Shown here piece after piece: positions 1-11,838 of a stretch of DNA of 64,000 bases. Numbering within the stretch: the stretch's first letter is position 1; the number at the start of each line of letters is the position of its first letter. The notes below the pieces were generated by a model that worked only from the letters and a program-made list of their open reading frames with translations, made no database searches and was not told where the DNA came from. Source of the stretch: Cunninghamia lanceolata (taxonomy: Eukaryota > Streptophyta > Pinopsida > Cupressales > Cupressaceae); contig BSBN01000809.1 in assembly GCA_027924645.1 (NCBI GenBank), positions 48,204,001 through 48,268,000 of the forward strand, written 5' to 3'. A program made the position numbers and the translations under genes.

Positions 1-109
1 CATTGATGAATTCCAAAACTATATTATCATTTTATTTTATCAAGAGGAACACCTACAAAGATAGATTTTTACAAAATGGGCTAAATTAAATTGGGAAAGT
101 AGGGGTTGG

Positions 110-955
110 GAAATTGAATCTTCAAGAGGGTTAAGTAAAGGATATGTATCCTCTATGTTCAAATCAATTGGCCATGGTCAAAATGTTCTACAATATGGCA
201 CATGGGCGATTTGTGGTTAGGTTTGCTATCTTCAAGCATGGAGTCTTGACCTTCGTTCTCAAGGTCCTTCATATCATTACCCAATGTGGACAAAATTTCC
301 ATTTTAGAACTTGGCATTTAGATAATTCTTAAGGGCTATTGTATCACAACTTGGAAGATTTATTTGGTGCAAGAATAATATGAATAAGTTCTCCAATTTA
401 AGGGTACACCCTAAGGTATGTGTGGAAGTGGATTTAAACAATCCATTTCCAAAGAATGCCAAATTGATTGGTCCTAGATTTGAATTTGATTAGTCAGTCG
501 TATACTTGAATAATCCTAATTCTTTCTTTTCTACCCGACAAAAGGTCATTTGATAAGAGATTTCCCTACTAGGAAAAATAGGTTCATTCAATGACTTGTT
601 TCATTTCATCTTATCAAATAGTTTGTGCAAACTATTTGTTAGTCTCTTACTATGCCTAGGGTCTCTTCTCAACCTAAGGGACATGACAATTCTTCCTCTC
701 CTACCTAGGCTCAAACTAACCACCAAAATTCTTCATACAATCTTGCCTCATCTGACAACGATGTCATGATGACAAATGGTTGGGGAATGGTAAGGAAGAG
801 AAAAGAACCTTCTAGTTCTTCTAAATCTCCAAGTCTTCATCCACCATATTGCTTCATTCTTCCCCTCCTCACTCTAATTTGGGACCTCATGCTTGAGATT
901 TTGTTTCTCCTCCTCCATTTGCAAGACAAAGATCAAGGTATCCTCCTCTAGATAC
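110..955 (+). pseudogene. LINE copy 1, ORF1 (gag-like, DUF4283-type) remnant
   Basis: Conceptual translation across several frames gives a decayed plant LINE ORF1, the RNA-binding protein of L1-type elements. Around 240-360 there is a match to the conserved stretch in which a Pro-x-Trp region is followed by 'RAIVSQLGRFI'. At 380-490 the segment 'HPKVCVEVDLNNPFPKN' follows, typical of the end of a DUF4283-type domain before a zinc knuckle. At 655-860 a polar Ser/Asn-rich tail ends with 'GWGMVRKRKE', like the basic tail of such proteins. Stops and frameshifts are frequent, so no product is expected. The assignment is from family resemblance by eye; the start of the element is not visible. Confidence 0.5.
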
Positions 956-1034
956 AAATGAAAGGAGGCCTTCTGATCAACTTATTACCCCTACTGACAA
1001 TTTTGGTGTGTTTCCACAAGTGGATGATTCACTT

Positions 1035-1370
1035 CATTTTCAACATGAACTACACAATTCTTTCCTACAATGTAGGAGGGATAACACCCCCTCATTGTAA
1101 ATTCAAATTTAAAGAGGCAATTGTGAAGTGGAAACTTGATATTTTATTTCTTCAAGAAGTCAAACTTAAGGGTCACAATTGGTTTAATCATTTTAATCTT
1201 AGTAATGAATAATTTGATAACTAGTTGTATTTTCACAATACTCTGGTTGTGGTATATCCAAGCCATAATAAATATTCCAACCATGCTAATAACTAGTTCA
1301 CTTGGTCTAACTACATATTTTGGGTTGATATGAATTTATGTAGGTTAGATAGGTTTTATTAACTTCTAAC
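1035..1370 (+). pseudogene. LINE copy 1, ORF2 endonuclease domain start
   Basis: The frame reading 'ILSYNVGGITPP' and then 'KLDILFLQEVKL' is the N-terminus of an L1-type apurinic endonuclease (endonuclease/exonuclease/phosphatase fold). The Asn of the first motif and the Glu of 'LQE' correspond to conserved active-site positions. It follows the ORF1 remnant directly on the same strand, as in plant L1 elements. The frame breaks after about 1210 and fades by about 1370. A nick-making enzyme for target-primed reverse transcription is what the intact protein would have been; this copy is dead. Confidence 0.6.
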
Positions 1371-2040
1371 CTAAAAATAATCTATGACTCCTCTACCTAT
1401 TTTGTCTAAGTAGACTATTCTCCTACCCTTTTGGAAGATTATCCAATTTTATGTTCTATCTCATCTATTGAAAAGTCTCATTGAATATATATTGGACATC
1501 ATATAAAAGTAATACTTCCCACCTAAAAATGCTTCTCGCATAGCTACATTAGTTGGCATATGGAATTCTATACCAAGTCAAAAGAAGGGAAATCTTATAG
1601 GAAGTGGTGGTGCTCTACAATCTCATAGTATTCTAATTTCTTATTCTCCTTTGGTAGAATAATCACTTGGAAAAATCCCTTCAAGGGAAGCTAGAGCATG
1701 CCAAAAAATTCTTAATTTAGACCTAAATAATACCAACATTCAAGCTAAAAACTATGCAAAGGGATCCAACTCTTGAAATGCTACACCCATCTATGGAAAC
1801 CCTAAATTAAGCTTCCTCTCTCTCCTCACTAGGCAATGTTGATTATAACCCCAAGGCACTCAGAAACCATGCAGATTTGAAACCTAGCAAGTCTAGTCGA
1901 GGGATTATAAGGAGACTCTTTTGGGGGTGTGAGTAGAAAAGGAGGCAATTGGAAAATCTTTGCTAGGCTGGGATGTCGCATAGAGGCATGTTACAGGGGG
2001 TCTACAACATCAAAAGAACATGTAGGGAAAATTGACTCCA
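1371..2040. other. Unassigned AT-rich stretch between two LINE remnants
   Basis: No reading frame, terminal repeat, tRNA-like fold or tandem repeat stands out. Short peptides in the + frames around 1540-1760 (for example 'ASRIATLVGIWNSI') could be further LINE ORF1 or ORF2 debris, but I cannot align them by eye to a named domain. The stretch is best read as old LINE-derived sequence joining the endonuclease of copy 1 to the ORF1 of copy 2. Confidence 0.3.
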
Positions 2041-3145
2041 TCTACCCCTAGTGACCATCCACCTATTTTTGATCTCAATGATTTAGCCATGGAGGAAGAA
2101 TTAAATTAGAAGCATTCTCTTCTATGTCGCTTCTACAAATTTTGGCCTAATTTGGCAGATTCGAATGAATGGATTTTAAAACATTAGCAACCTTTATTGG
2201 ATGACAAACTTTGTATTGGCCCTTGCACCAAAGGTTTCTTCTATGTTACATGTGAGCTCCCTGAGGACAAAGCAACCCTACTATAGAAAGGACCTTGGAG
2301 CTAGGATAAATCATTTGTAGGCATGAAGCCGTGGTATCTAGATTTTAACCCCTTTACAAAAATCTTCATTGCCACTTTGGTTTGGGTGTTGCTACCAAAT
2401 CTACCATTGATTTTTCTGGTATTTTTGTGTTTATGATCCATCAGTAACTCCATTCATAAATACATCTCTAGACCAACATATTTAGAAGACCATTCTTCCT
2501 TTACTCTACACTTCTCCTTCACATTTGCATGAATTCTTGTAGAAATGGATATTTCTCATCCCCTTCCTACTGAGGTCAAAATCAAAGCTGATTCCAATTT
2601 TTGGAATCAAATGATAGACTATGAAGGATTTTACTTCAAGTGTAGACATTGTTATGCTACATGACAAAAAGTAGAGGAATGTTTAAAATCTTCAACAAAT
2701 ATTGCTAACTCATGGAAGTTAGCTAGCTTGTGGAAAGGGGATAACCTCAATCATCAACATATTTTTCCTCTTAGAGAAGAGGGTGTTAATGTTGGAGCTT
2801 TAGCAAAAATTGATTGACTAGAAAGTCAAAGCCATGTGACAAAGCCTCAACACTATCACAAAAGGGGGTGTCCTCTCCTAGCAATAGTTCTAAAAGTGTG
2901 GAGCCTAATATAGTAAATAGTAAAGGAGTTGGCCAATAATTCTTCTAGTTGCATTAATGCTACAGATTTAGAGAAGGCTAATATGATTTCTAGTAGTGAT
3001 ATTGAAGTCAATGTTTTAGCTGAATTGTAGAAGGCTATCATGGTTTCAAATGGTGTAACACCCTTGGAGGAGATTAGCCAAAAATTAGGCATTGATGATC
3101 CATGCAAGGATATTACAAATTATTGGACCCCTATCAAGTGAGGGA
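2041..3145 (+). pseudogene. LINE copy 2, ORF1 (DUF4283-type plus zinc knuckle) remnant
   Basis: A second, separate LINE ORF1 remnant. About 2175-2430 reads through stops as a DUF4283-like domain: 'GFFYVTCELPEDKATLL', a 'KGPW' motif, 'KPWYLDFNPF', then 'ATLVWVLLPNLPLIF', the usual order for this domain in plant L1 elements. Near 2640-2690 a broken CCHC-type zinc knuckle (C-x2-C ... C, with the His region replaced by a stop) follows. The rest to 3145 is a low-complexity tail. Stops include several TAG codons. It lies just upstream of an ORF2 RT remnant on the same strand. Confidence 0.5.
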
Positions 3146-3309
3146 TAAAGGAAAAATAAAAAAATTTCTGATCACTTTGTAGTCCCATTATAAAATGGGA
3201 AGGCAAGAACCACATGAAAAATTGACATAACCGATTGGTGGATATGAACTTTTAGTCTAAGAGCTAAATTATGATGCACCACTATTTATGGGTCTAATGC
3301 ATGTTATTC

Positions 3310-4140
3310 TTTGTTTTTTTATTCTTTGTTTTGTTATTCTATTTATGGGTATGGCTCCCTAAAACCATTTTCAATGATAAAAAAAATACTAGCATTCAAG
3401 CTTATATTATGGCTACTAAAGCTTAGCTACATAAAGTCAACATCTAAAGGGGACAAGGAGCTAAAGTTAGAGCTAGACTACATTGAATTAAGAAGGTTAA
3501 TAGAGGATCCAAATATTTTTCAACTATTTAAACTTTAAGCACAAAAGGAGAATATTGGAGTAATTCTAGATGAAGTTGGCTCTTTACATATGGACCCTAC
3601 TGAGATAAAGTTGTAGTTTCATAATTTCTATGTGAATTTTTTTATAGAGGATCATCATTGACAAGATATCCATTTAGTGTTGGAAAATATAGTCCAAGAA
3701 TGTATCCCCATTAAGGTTGATCCTAGATATAACCTATTCTTGGACCATAACATCTCTATTGAAGATTCAAAACATGTTATTTTCTCTATAGCTCCTAAAA
3801 AGTCTTGGGATTAATAGGCTCTTAGTGGAATTTTACTAATCCATGTGGCATCATATCAAGGAGGATTTTATCATCTATATAAATAGAGGCTTTGGAGAAA
3901 TGATCTTTAGGTCCTAATATTAATATAGGCTTAATTAAGTTTCTTCTTAAAGGAAAAAATGAAGACACTATTTTAGGATGGCACCTGATTACCTTTCTTA
4001 ACACCTCCTATAAAATCATTATTAAATCCTTAGCAATAAGGATCAAAATAGTGGTTCAAGGGATAGTAAGATATGCACAAATATGGTTGCTTGCTAGAAG
4101 ATATATTCTTGATATTTCAATCCTCACTTAGGAAGTTAGT
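3310..4140 (+). pseudogene. LINE copy 2, ORF2 reverse transcriptase, 5' part (split by element A)
   Basis: The frame at 3420-3540 resembles the linker before the RT of plant L1 ORF2. From about 3570 the reading 'DEVGSLHMDPTEI' and 'HNISIEDSKHVIFSIAPKKS' matches the start of a LINE RT (normally followed by a Pro-Gly-Pro-Asp-Gly motif, here lost). Near 4100 'RRYILDISI' matches the conserved 'GRxILDxI' block that precedes the first catalytic Asp. The frame is then interrupted at 4146 by the LTR of element A, and the catalytic Asp segment continues at 21532. Dead copy with many stops. Confidence 0.6.
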
Positions 4141-4145
4141 GAATG
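4141..4145. repeat. Left target-site duplication of element A (GAATG)
   Basis: The five bases before the left LTR are GAATG; the five after the right LTR (21527-21531) are TAATG. One mismatch in five is consistent with an old insertion. The LINE reading on the two sides joins into one RT, which independently supports the insertion point. Confidence 0.75.
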
Positions 4146-5232
4146 TGTTGGCAAGAGACACTATGTGGCTTCATGAGTGTTGTCATTGATGGCAACAAAG
4201 TCTATCCCACATATCCGTAGTACATAGTATGCTTATACCAGAAGTCAGATTGAAGATTGTTTTTGTCCAGTGAACAAGAACAGAGTATGCAACTAGGTCT
4301 AACAATCAGGTCTGGATCTCTTAGATGGTGTAACTCGGCAAGTTGTGGACTTGGATAAGTCAAGAGGAGTATTATGACTACTATATTCTAGAGATTCAGC
4401 CTCTGGTGAGAAAGCATGAAAAATATATGAGCATCTGAGTGTTGGGTTCCAAACAGGCAGAGCATCAGACTTCAATCCAGATGAGTAAAAAGTGTTGATC
4501 AAGCAGTTTGGGGATCATACATTGTTGGATGACATGGTTAAAGACTTCTATGCCCATGTTTTTGATACGCATCACAAATCAAGCATGGATTTAGCTAACA
4601 GATTACTAATTTGTAAATATCTTGAGTATTCCTATTGCCGACTAGAAAGTTGATGAAATCCTTGATGCAGATATATATACCAGACAGATTTCAGTATGTA
4701 GGTGTGTGTGTGAGAAATAAGAGTGCGAAGAAAAGTAGGGATAAGTGTGAAAACAACATTTCAAGTTCGGTATGTGATAGAGCAGTAGCACCAAAACAGA
4801 GGAAGAATGAAGTGCATCAAATCAGTGTATTATACCTAACCAGAACTGAACTCTAGCATGTGTGGATGCTTCTCATCAGTTCAAACACCTGATTACCTTA
4901 TGTAAGTTCTGTAGATAGTGAGTCTCTTATAGGCAATGTGCCTCTTGTGAACAGTGTGCTCGGGCAGTGAGCCCTAATTGGCAAGTGCCATTTTGTACTC
5001 TTTCATTCTTTTAATAGAGAATACAATATTGGGTTAATCACCCTATGGTTTTTCCCTTAACAGGGTTTTCCACGTAAAAAGCCTTGTGTTATGTGTGTTG
5101 ATTCTATTTCTGTTCTTATGATCATATGCTTATATGTTTCAATGCTGCACTAACTATTAAAAGGAAGAAAGTTAAAAATATTTGAGATAACTGATTCACC
5201 CCCCCTCTCAGTTATCTGCCTTGTTTCCAACA
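4146..5232 (+). repeat. Element A 5' LTR
   Basis: 1087 bp, TG...CA. It pairs with 20412-21526 along its whole length. Near its 3' end it carries the block TGATTCACCCCCCCTCTCAG-like (about 5180-5215) that also occurs, in LTR orientation, in elements F, G and H. An AGGCAatgTGCCT imperfect palindrome with CAGTGAGCCC-type repeats lies at about 4930-4985. Compared with the right LTR it lacks about 28 bp near 4460, at a short direct repeat (AGAGCA). Confidence 0.9.
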
Positions 5233-5234
5233 AT

Positions 5235-5246
5235 TGGTATCAGAGC
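5235..5246 (+). promoter_or_regulatory. Primer binding site of element A (initiator Met tRNA)
   Basis: TGGTATCAGAGC follows the LTR end after two bases. This is the standard plant Copia primer site, complementary to the 3' end of initiator methionine tRNA, and it fixes the + orientation of A. Confidence 0.92.
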
Positions 5247-5297
5247 CAAGTTCCTCTAAACAAAGGTTAAGAGCTTGAGGAAGATCTGAGAATCTCA

Positions 5298-6420
5298 ATG
5301 GATATTTATGGTATGAAGGAACAACTTTAGTCTGCTCTTGATGATCTTGAACAATCTCACTCTGAAGTCAATAACTTGAGAGAAAGACTCAAATGAGCTG
5401 ATGATTTCATAAATGAGCTAAAAGAAAAACTGAGTATCTCTATGAAAAAGAGAAAGGAACTACTTCAAAATTAGCTAATCAAAGTGAAGTCAATGATACC
5501 AATGAAGATCTGGAAGAGAAAAATAAGCTATGTGAGAAGGTGTCAAAAGAAATCATTATGGTAAGGCATGAAATGGAATCAGGGGTTATGAGATTCATCC
5601 AAAAAATTGAAGAAAAGAGGAAAATTGAAGATAATCTAAAATAGTCTCTCAAGGAGAAAATAGAAGACTACCACAAAATGGACAGAATAATCAGGCATCT
5701 TGAATCAGATCTTGAAGAAGCTAGAGACAATGAAGAACAACTTGAGAATTAAATAGACACTCTTAAACAAGATCTTCAAACAGTAAATGAATACAATGAG
5801 AAATTCAAGATAAGCTCAACTCAACTTGAAGTTCTTCTTGAAAGCCAAAAGAGGGTAGATGATAAGCGTGGCTTGGGGTGTGAGAAAAGTAAAAGCTCTG
5901 GATCTAGTCAGAAGAACTTCAGATTAGGAAATTAAAGAAATAGGCCTAGAAGACCTCCAGTAAGGCAACCAAATGCTCAAAGATATCCATCCTTCAATCG
6001 ATACTGTTTCAATTGCAACAATTTTGGTCATAAAGTAACTTAGTGCAGAAGGAGAATGAATTAGACCAATCCATCCTTCTCCGAACAATGTTTTAACTAC
6101 AAAAGATATGGTCACAAATCTTTTGAATGCAGAAATATACAAAAAAAAATTCATTCAATGACAGATGCTTTGCATGCAATAGAATTAGACATATGGCTAA
6201 TCAATGCAAATCAAGAGGATATCAATCAAATAAGCTAAGAAATGTTGTCTGCTACAATTGCAATAGATCTGGTCATATTTCCAAATTCTGCAGAAGTAGA
6301 AATCAGGATAGAAATGGTTCAATGCAACATAACCAAAAACAAGATAAGGGCAAAGGTAAAGTGAATGCAAATGAAGTTCAAAAGGAGATGAGCAAGATTT
6401 GGGTGAAGAAGAGTACATAA
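5298..6420 (+). pseudogene. Element A gag remnant: coiled coil followed by four zinc knuckles
   Basis: An ATG at 5298 opens a frame rich in Glu, Lys and Leu that reads as coiled coil to about 5850, with stops and frameshifts. Then come four CCHC-type knuckles: 'CFNCNNFGH' (about 6006), 'CFNYKRYGH' (second Cys lost, about 6090), 'CFACNRIRH' (about 6166; Gly lost) and 'CYNCNRSGHISKFC' (about 6253). Several knuckles in series after a long coiled coil is a feature of some plant Copia gag proteins, notably Sirevirus-like ones. The usual N-terminal gag domain before the coiled coil is not recognisable. The last part (6127-6417) is open for 97 codons. Confidence 0.75.
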
Positions 6421-7109
6421 AATATTGGGGATGGATCCACACAGGAATCTGGTGCTGATATTCCTTCCAGAAACTAAAAGGGTCAGTTCTTAGGGGGAGT
6501 CAATGAGAAAAATAAATTCCCCCAGCCAATCAATTAGTGCCTAAATCTAGTACATGGAATGCTGTGGATTAAAGGGTTCTCAAAAAAGCATCTACATAAC
6601 CTTCAGAAAAAATATGAAAGATCCACATGAAGTTTTGCAAGAGTTTAACTGCTCAAGTTAATACGGTTTCGGCAACGCTCCAGTAAAGCAAGATTCCTAC
6701 AGACAGATCTGGTATGATTCAGAATCGAAATACTTTGATCTATGGACCCATGGCATGATTGAAGCAAGGAAGATACATTGTCAATCCTCACTAAAAATGA
6801 TTCTAAGATCAGTACAATGACTCAAGAAGATCTCTCTCAAAATAGGGCAACGAGATAACTTATGTTGTGCATTTATTACAAAATAAAATTAGGGTTTGCG
6901 CAAGGTTAAAAGGGTTCAATCACTTCTTATTTACACATTTGCATTTGAGAAGAAGAAAAGAAGAGTTATGCATCAAAGCTTCTACAAATCACTCAAAGAT
7001 CAACTACAAAATTGAATTCAACCAGTGATTTGTTCTGGCTCCCATTTCAAACCCCAAAGCGTAAAAAGGTACTTCCATCCTAAAAATCTCTCTCTGAATC
7101 TCTTGCAAG
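6421..7109 (+). other. Element A spacer where pol would be expected
   Basis: Between the gag knuckles and the long extra ORF there are only about 690 bp. I find no protease DSG motif, no integrase or RT block, and no tandem repeat. Fragments of open frame such as 'GADIPSRN' occur but match nothing I recognise. A normal Copia pol needs about 3.5-4 kb, so pol has been removed or was never present in this lineage. Confidence 0.55.
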
Positions 7110-8016
7110 ATGGCTACTCCAATGGTTGTTAAGATCACTTGTAGGCCACGCCCAAAATTCAAGAAACATCCCTATAAATTTCTAGAAGTTGATTTTTAGG
7201 TGCTTTTTCTGGCATTTTGCATGGGGTATTGCACGTTGAAGATGTTAGGGTTTATATTCATGCCAATATTGAGGAATTTGGTGAATCTAAATTGATGGAC
7301 CTCTACCACAAACAACTAATAGATGAGATTTTTGAGCTCAAACCTCAATACAAGGCCCTTCGGGATAAACACTTTAGACATTGTATTCACTTCCCCTGTT
7401 TTGTAGAAGATGATTGGGTCCAGTATTTCCTAAGCAGGATGCATAATAACTTCATGTGGTTAATGAGGCTCTTCAAGATAACAAAAGATGCTATCAAGGC
7501 TGTAATTGGATTGCACTCATCCAGTGGGCTACCTACACTTAAATCTGTTAAGAACCAGACAATAACTGAAGTCACCAGATCTAAGTTTGACAAAAGAGCA
7601 ATGACTATAGATGACATCACAGATCTGGATGTCAAGTTTGCTTCAATGATAATTGGGTACAAGAAATATCATTCTAGCAGGGAGAATTCTATGTCTAGGA
7701 CTGCAATATATATAGGATATCAGATGTTAAGAGAAAATGCAGATTATGATCTATGCGATCTTCTCCTGAATCAACTATTAGAAAATTTGCAAAAGATAAA
7801 AAAGGATAAGAAGAATTCATTCAAATATGGTTCTTTAATACTGTGTCTATTCTTTTATTACATGAATGAGCTACCCAGATCAAGTGGTTGGGTATGGCAA
7901 AATGACAAACTAGTTGCCATACAGATTAGAGACTATATGTATGGACTTCCTGATGCTCAAGCCCAAAATACAACTCTCTGGGGTTACTTCAAGAACTTTT
8001 AGAGCATGATGCAACC
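7110..8016 (+). pseudogene. Element A long extra ORF, 5' part (split by element B)
   Basis: An ATG at 7110 starts 'MATPMVVKITCRPRPKFKK'; one stop and a frameshift follow near 7200, and the frame then runs open for 261 codons from 7217 to a TAG at 8000-8002. Past that stop the same frame continues to the B insertion at 8016 and resumes after 17843. The product is soluble-looking, with no clear membrane span, and I do not recognise a named domain. Its place between gag and the 3' LTR, on the sense strand, is where Sirevirus-type Copia elements carry an envelope-like extra ORF; that is position only, not sequence proof. An alternative is a captured host gene. Confidence 0.6.
8012..8016. repeat. 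Left target-site duplication of element B (CAACC)
   Basis: CAACC immediately precedes the LTR that starts TGTGATC; the same five bases follow the other LTR at 17839-17843. A perfect 5 bp duplication. Confidence 0.95.
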
Positions 8017-8993
8017 TGTGATCTATGAGAACAAAATGAAGATTAAATATGAATCAAATGCAAAAACAAACGATTATACCTTCCTTTTGACTCACAAATC
8101 CAAGAGGGAAGGAGTTGCACCCACAAACTCCTCAAATTTTACCCAAGACTAGAATGTATGTGGATTGCTCAATGCTTTCAACACAATATAGATGAGATGG
8201 GGATTGATAGATTAGATGGAGATGAGGGATAATTTTGGCATTATGATGTTAGGATGAGGAGATTGTGGAGTGATTTTGGCAAAGGTTTGATGCATGAAGA
8301 AGTCCCCCTAATGGCTTAGAGAGGGGTCTCATTTATAGAGTTTTGGAAATGAGGATGGAGGGTGAGGATCAAAAGATGAGATCAAGGGCTAGGAATAAAA
8401 GTAAATCTTTTATTCATTTTGGGAAAAGGGGTGATAAATGAGGTATGGGTGTGAAAGAATGGGAAATGAATTAAAAATTCAATTGGGGATAAGAGGTAAT
8501 GAATGAGGATGGGTGAGGTAACGGGTTTGTAAGAGAAGTAAATGTGATGTGTGATTTATTTTAATTTTTTATTTGGAGGATGTGGGGAAGGGTGTTAAAC
8601 TAGGTTTGACCACCCAAATGAGAGGTTAGGATTAATTAAATAGAGGTTTTGTTTAATTGATCCTAGGGCTAGGATGAGGTAGGCTAGGGTAGGTTAGGGT
8701 AGGTTAATTAGTAGGCTAGATTAATTAGATAAGCATGATTTATCTAATTAATGAGGATTAGGGAAAAGGAGAATTGAACTAAATAAATATTGGGAATATT
8801 TATTTGATTAATGAGGGATAGTGTTGTAAGGTCTAGTGATAAATTAAGTGAGGTAATTGATCACAAGGGATAGACAGATGGTTAGGGATAACTTAATTAA
8901 ATAAAATGAGTTTATATAATTAATAGGAGGGATAAATTGGTGTTGAGACATGGAAAATTGTTTTGCAAAGCAAGCCAATTTTAGGTGTCTACA
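8017..8993 (-). repeat. Element B 3' LTR
   Basis: 977 bp. In element orientation it starts TGTAGACACC and ends GATCACA. It matches 16897-17838 throughout. The two differ mainly by small length changes: this copy has about 25 bp more near 8195 (between GATGAG repeats) and an extra GGTTAGGGTA unit near 8695. Confidence 0.92.
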
Positions 8994-9009
8994 TTTGCCC
9001 CTCTTTGAG
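8994..9009 (-). promoter_or_regulatory. Polypurine tract of element B
   Basis: Read on the minus strand the bases next to the LTR are CTCAAAGAGGGGCAAA, all purine after the first three, ending at the LTR start TGTAGACACC. This is where plus-strand DNA synthesis is primed and it fixes the minus orientation. Confidence 0.8.
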
Positions 9010-11350
9010 ATGGTGTTGTGGCTAAGTAACATCATTTCAAAGAAGATAAAACATAGAGTTGGATTGGATAAAAAGAGATTTTGGCTTAGAAGAATAGGGT
9101 AAGGTTTGGGGATAATTGGTAAGGGTGATGCCCCCTCGAGAGGATAGGTGGGTTGCAAGAAGACGGTTGTGCTCTCAAAATGGATGGAAGAGATTGGTAG
9201 AAATGGTTGGAGGATAAGGGGCGAGATGAAAGAATGATGATGTTGGGAGATTGATTGGTGGATGATCATTGTGTTGAAAAATGATTTAGAGCAATACTTA
9301 GGTTTGATACAGCAAAGTGGATATGTTCACTATGGTATAGAAGACCAGAGTGATGATGTTTATCCAATATTTGCATGGACTAGACACGCAAACAAAGGGA
9401 TGATCCCATGCATGCCCAAGATAGTACAACCTTGTCCTAACAAGGGAAGGGGACTCATAGCATAAGCCCTTAATACACAAAAGGTATGATGAACCTTAGA
9501 TGCACAAGGAGATCAATATGCTAGAACTGACCCTATGATCAACAAGATATGAATACTAGCTTGGAGTAATGAAAACAACCCACAAGCACAACATACAAAA
9601 GCAAGACTATGCCTCATTCTAGATGTTTTTGCCACATACCATGATATAGTAAGATCAAGGTAGCTTTGATGTGATCTTCGAATAGGACAAAAGATAAAAA
9701 TCAAAAACAAAAATATCAACGAACCAAACAAGTAGCCATTGTATCTCTTGCCAAGATGGATAATGATTTGATAGATTCTACCTATTGTAGGAAAGATATA
9801 TCCTAAGGCAGGAATCGATTGATGATTGGATCATGTTTAGTTGATGTTGTAAGATTGGCTCAAGATATGATGGTGACAAGTTGTGGTTGATGCTGATTTG
9901 ATAGTTGATGATTTTTGTTAAGGGATGATGCTTTGATAGGTGATGCGATGCTTGGATCTAGTGTAAGCTCAGCGGGTTAGATGGGTACATCTTATGCACT
10001 TGAGTACTGGAAACATCCTACGTATTCCAAACTGCCTACATACCTTGTATCCACAGGATCAAGGCACATTAAGATGTGGGTGGTTATGATATGTAGTTCT
10101 GATTTGTGATGATGATGTGGGATGATGATGGATGTGATGATGTGATGAATGATTGAATGATGTTGATGGAGCAATGTTGATTTTGTGATGGATAAAATTT
10201 TTGGAATTTTGTGTGTTTTCTATTATTTTGGTATTTTTTGATGTTTTTGAATTTTTTGATTTTGGAAAAGGAATGGTTTATAATGAGATGGTTGCATTGG
10301 ATTCCATTTGGATAACCTTTATGCTAAATACCAATGACAAGGGAACACCAAGCCTAGAGGTGAAGGTGATGGGGTTGGATAGGGTGATTGGCGATGAAAG
10401 GATAATGGATAGGAGATTTGTGATAGATGAATGGACCCATGATAGGGATGCATGTTAGATAGATGGAAGATAGGGATGAGGATTTTCTCCAAGGGCTAGG
10501 TTGCAAGGCATCATATGCCCCAATGCTTAGAATTTTGCATGATGGGTTCATGTTTGAATGGGTGGACTTTGCATTAGATGGATGGAGGATATACTTTAAA
10601 AGGGAGTATGCCAAGAGGTTTCCAAAGCATGTTGTTGATATTTTGCCCCTTGTCTTTATCAAGATCTAAGGTGGGAGATTGGTAAAAGAAATATATAATG
10701 GATAGGATGGATGGGAAATGATAGGATAAATAGGGGATGGTGGATAGGTATGTGATAGGATACGGATAAGATAGTGGATAAGATGTGCAAAGGATATTAT
10801 GGATGTGGATGAAGGATATGGTTTTGCCCCCAAGTGTAGGGATACAAAATGGATGGAGAAGGGATTACACATGATGCCCACAAGGGGTTTTCATCAAGGT
10901 ACTTGCCTAAGGCCCCACAAGGAGTGGTTTTCACCATTGGACAGATTTTTTTTCTCTTTACTATTTTCTTGATTTTTTGATTTTTTTGCTTTATTAATGG
11001 AGTGGGGACTCTAGCATCTGTTTCCATAGCACAGAGGAGATGGTCCCATGTTGGATAGAATTTTGGATGATGATTGCATGGATTGTTGGTAGATAGGGGA
11101 AGATGGAATGTATGGTGGGTAGTGGATTATGATGTGGATTATGCGGATTATGATGTGGACTATGCGGATTATGATGTGGACTATGCAAAAGCATGAACCA
11201 TAGGAATGTGATGGGGAAGATATGTAGGATAGTGGATGAAAGATGGAGAAATGGGGGAATGTGGGAATGTCAAGTGGTGGAGGAGAACCAAGACCAATGG
11301 TTGCACACACCGTGATGTATTTGGAAGCTTGAATTTTGGATGTGGAGTTG
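9010..11350 (-). other. Element B 3' internal region, low complexity, no recognised gene
   Basis: 2.3 kb between the ORF region and the 3' LTR. From about 9900 to 11300 it is dominated by GAT/GGA/ATG-rich sequence with open frames on both strands that are by-products of composition. The + strand run near 9330-9460 ('QSDDVYPIFAWTRHANKG') looks less repetitive but is antisense to B and matches nothing I know. No RT, RNase H or integrase motif was found on either strand. Confidence 0.5.
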
Positions 11351-11835
11351 GGAGTAATGGGGATTGGGATGGGCGATTTTTGGATGGTCGATTTGGGGTT
11401 TTAGGGACCCAAATGGACTTAGGATTTATGGGGTTTTTAGATGGGGAAATTTAGGGGATTTATGGGTGGAGGGGTAAAAAGTGGATTTATGGATAAATGG
11501 ATGAGGAGATTTGAGGATGGGGATATTAGGAGTTGGTAGGAGTGGAGGTAAAGTGGATTTGATAGAGATATTTGGAGTTGGAAGTAGTGGAGGTAAATTT
11601 GATGGAGGAAGATGGATGGTCACATGCTTTTGCAAATGATAGGATGATGGAGGAGGGATGGTGACATATGTTTTTGGAGTGCGATGTGATGCACCATGTT
11701 TGGGATTGGATGAAAGGATTTTGGAAGGTGCGTGGGTGGTACCAACATGTTTAGATTGTTTTTCTTGGGATGTATAGCCGAGGCCATGCGAGGATGGATG
11801 GAATGTGGTGTGGATGGGCTCCAAGATGCCTTGTT
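11351..11835 (-). repeat. Internal duplication in element B, copy 1
   Basis: This stretch is repeated at 12034-12130 plus 12405-12796 with a few substitutions. It encodes, on the minus strand, the end of the G-patch-like domain and the C-terminal tail of B's ORF. At the Q codon after 'GLGYTSQEK' this copy reads CAA where copy 2 reads TAA. Copy 1 lacks a 274 bp segment present in copy 2 (12131-12404). Confidence 0.85.
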
Positions 11836-11838
11836 AGG

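Noticed and set aside
5924..6442. Minus-strand ORFs across the A gag knuckles (5924-6154 and 6197-6442).
   Set aside because: They are shadows of the + strand zinc-knuckle frame.
8690..8712. GGTTAGGGTAGGTTAGGGTA-like run resembling vertebrate telomere repeats.
   Set aside because: Two irregular units only; plant telomeres are TTTAGGG, and the run is part of the B LTR where the partner lacks one unit.
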